A stretch of DNA of 48,845 nucleotides from Bdellovibrionaceae bacterium UBA6776 (GTDB lineage Bacteria; Bdellovibrionota; Bdellovibrionia; Bdellovibrionales; UBA1609). Where the stretch lies: NCBI GenBank assembly GCA_002453155.1, contig DKGG01000057.1, forward strand, positions 445-49,289, given 5' to 3'. The first letter of the stretch is position 1. Each line of letters opens with the position of its first letter. The position numbers were made by a program, and so were the translations under genes. Below, in pieces: positions 48,677-48,845 of the stretch. The notes beneath the pieces are model-generated. The model ran no database searches. It was not told the DNA's origin and saw nothing but the letters and a program-made list of their open reading frames with translations.

Positions 48677-48845
48677 GCGCTTTTCGCGAAGGGAAAATGC
48701 TTGTGAGTCCATGGAAGGACGGGTCTGTTGGGATAAAAAATGATTTGAGGAAAGTGCATTGAAAATTAAATTTAGGGAATCATCCTCTCTGGTGCCTACT
48801 AAACGTTGCGGCGAGGATTACTTTTTTTGAAATAATATTTGACGG

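Larger units (their letters stand above)
48075..48845. other. Repeat-rich non-coding region
   Basis: No convincing gene in these 771 bases. They hold two full 153-bp tandem repeats, a truncated third, two shorter decayed pieces (from 48541 and 48566), an inverted partial copy before and one after, and an 11-bp inverted repeat (48645-48655 with 48732-48742). A 70-codon frame at 48550-48762 runs through the repeats and lacks a ribosome site. Confidence 0.6.

Noticed and set aside
48550..48762. Possible 70-residue gene near the window end
   Set aside because: It is built from decayed repeat pieces, has no ribosome site, and its residues show no domain pattern.
48781..48815. attC-like integron site
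   Set aside because: ATCCTC/GAGGAT pairing and an AAACGTTGCGG stretch were seen, but the RYYYAAC/GTTRRRY core pairs are missing and no integrase is nearby.

Overview
The window looks like chromosomal core sequence with small accessory patches from a predatory-bacterium-like lineage, most probably Bdellovibrionota (Bdellovibrio-type former deltaproteobacteria). This is an inference from gene content: paired ArsA-type ATPases, FtsEX-EnvC-CtpA, a proteobacterial-type GshA, many small secreted proteins and lipoproteins, REC/TPR/PilZ signalling proteins, a split acyl-CoA carboxylase, and GC content in the mid-40s by eye. No marker gene fixes the species. Genes are packed tightly, with many ATGA/GTGA overlaps. 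Several genes start at TTG or GTG behind a clear Shine-Dalgarno (SD) sequence.

Layout. 1-302: a perfect 29-bp palindrome and a leader with a good sigma70-like promoter. 303-2163: an Rcp1/CheY-type response regulator convergent with a PAS-PAS histidine kinase. 2226-4161: two envelope/secreted proteins of unknown function. 4320-9997 (minus): leucine/isovalerate catabolic operon (hotdog-like protein, carboxyltransferase, methylglutaconyl-CoA hydratase, biotin carboxylase, biotin carrier, HMG-CoA lyase). 10069-11578: a secreted protein and a TPMT-like methyltransferase with an extra N-terminal domain. 11627-11989 (minus): RNase P RNA with promoter and terminator. 12068-15505: cyclic-nucleotide-gated K+ channel, DUF4442 protein, nitronate monooxygenase and a secreted protein. 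15690-18090: FIST sensor plus histidine kinase. 18087-20709 (minus): PilZ-like protein, REC-TPR protein with Glu at the phosphosite, and a PHB-depolymerase-like esterase. 20888-23107: L,D-transpeptidase, secreted protein and lytic transglycosylase. 23389-25897: a foreign-looking subtilase lipoprotein convergent with an outer-membrane beta-barrel candidate, then tRNA-Val(UAC). 26091-27735: TPR-winged-helix regulator plus secreted protein. 28021-32596 (minus): clpP-clpX and lon. 32754-34271: pepA. 35007-39892 (minus): two ArsA ATPases, TPR lipoprotein, EI24/CysZ-like membrane protein and GshA. 39968-41266: trigger factor. 41253-45560 (minus): a small conserved protein with ftsE-ftsX-envC-ctpA. 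45673-48074: HEXXH metalloprotease lipoprotein and a signal-anchored protein. 48075-48845: non-coding repeats, two full 153-bp tandem units plus decayed and inverted copies.

How the genes fit together: protein quality control (tig, clpPX, lon, pepA) and cell-wall remodelling/division (ftsEX-envC-ctpA, L,D-transpeptidase, SLT) are both clustered here. The catabolic operon would convert methylcrotonyl-CoA to acetoacetate plus acetyl-CoA, but no isovaleryl-CoA dehydrogenase lies beside it. The least explained parts are the terminal repeat block, the palindromic elements, the ArsA-pair operon, the 89-residue protein leading the ftsEX operon, the REC-TPR/PilZ pair and the methyltransferase fusion. 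I found no prophage, transposase, CRISPR array or recognisable antiphage cassette.
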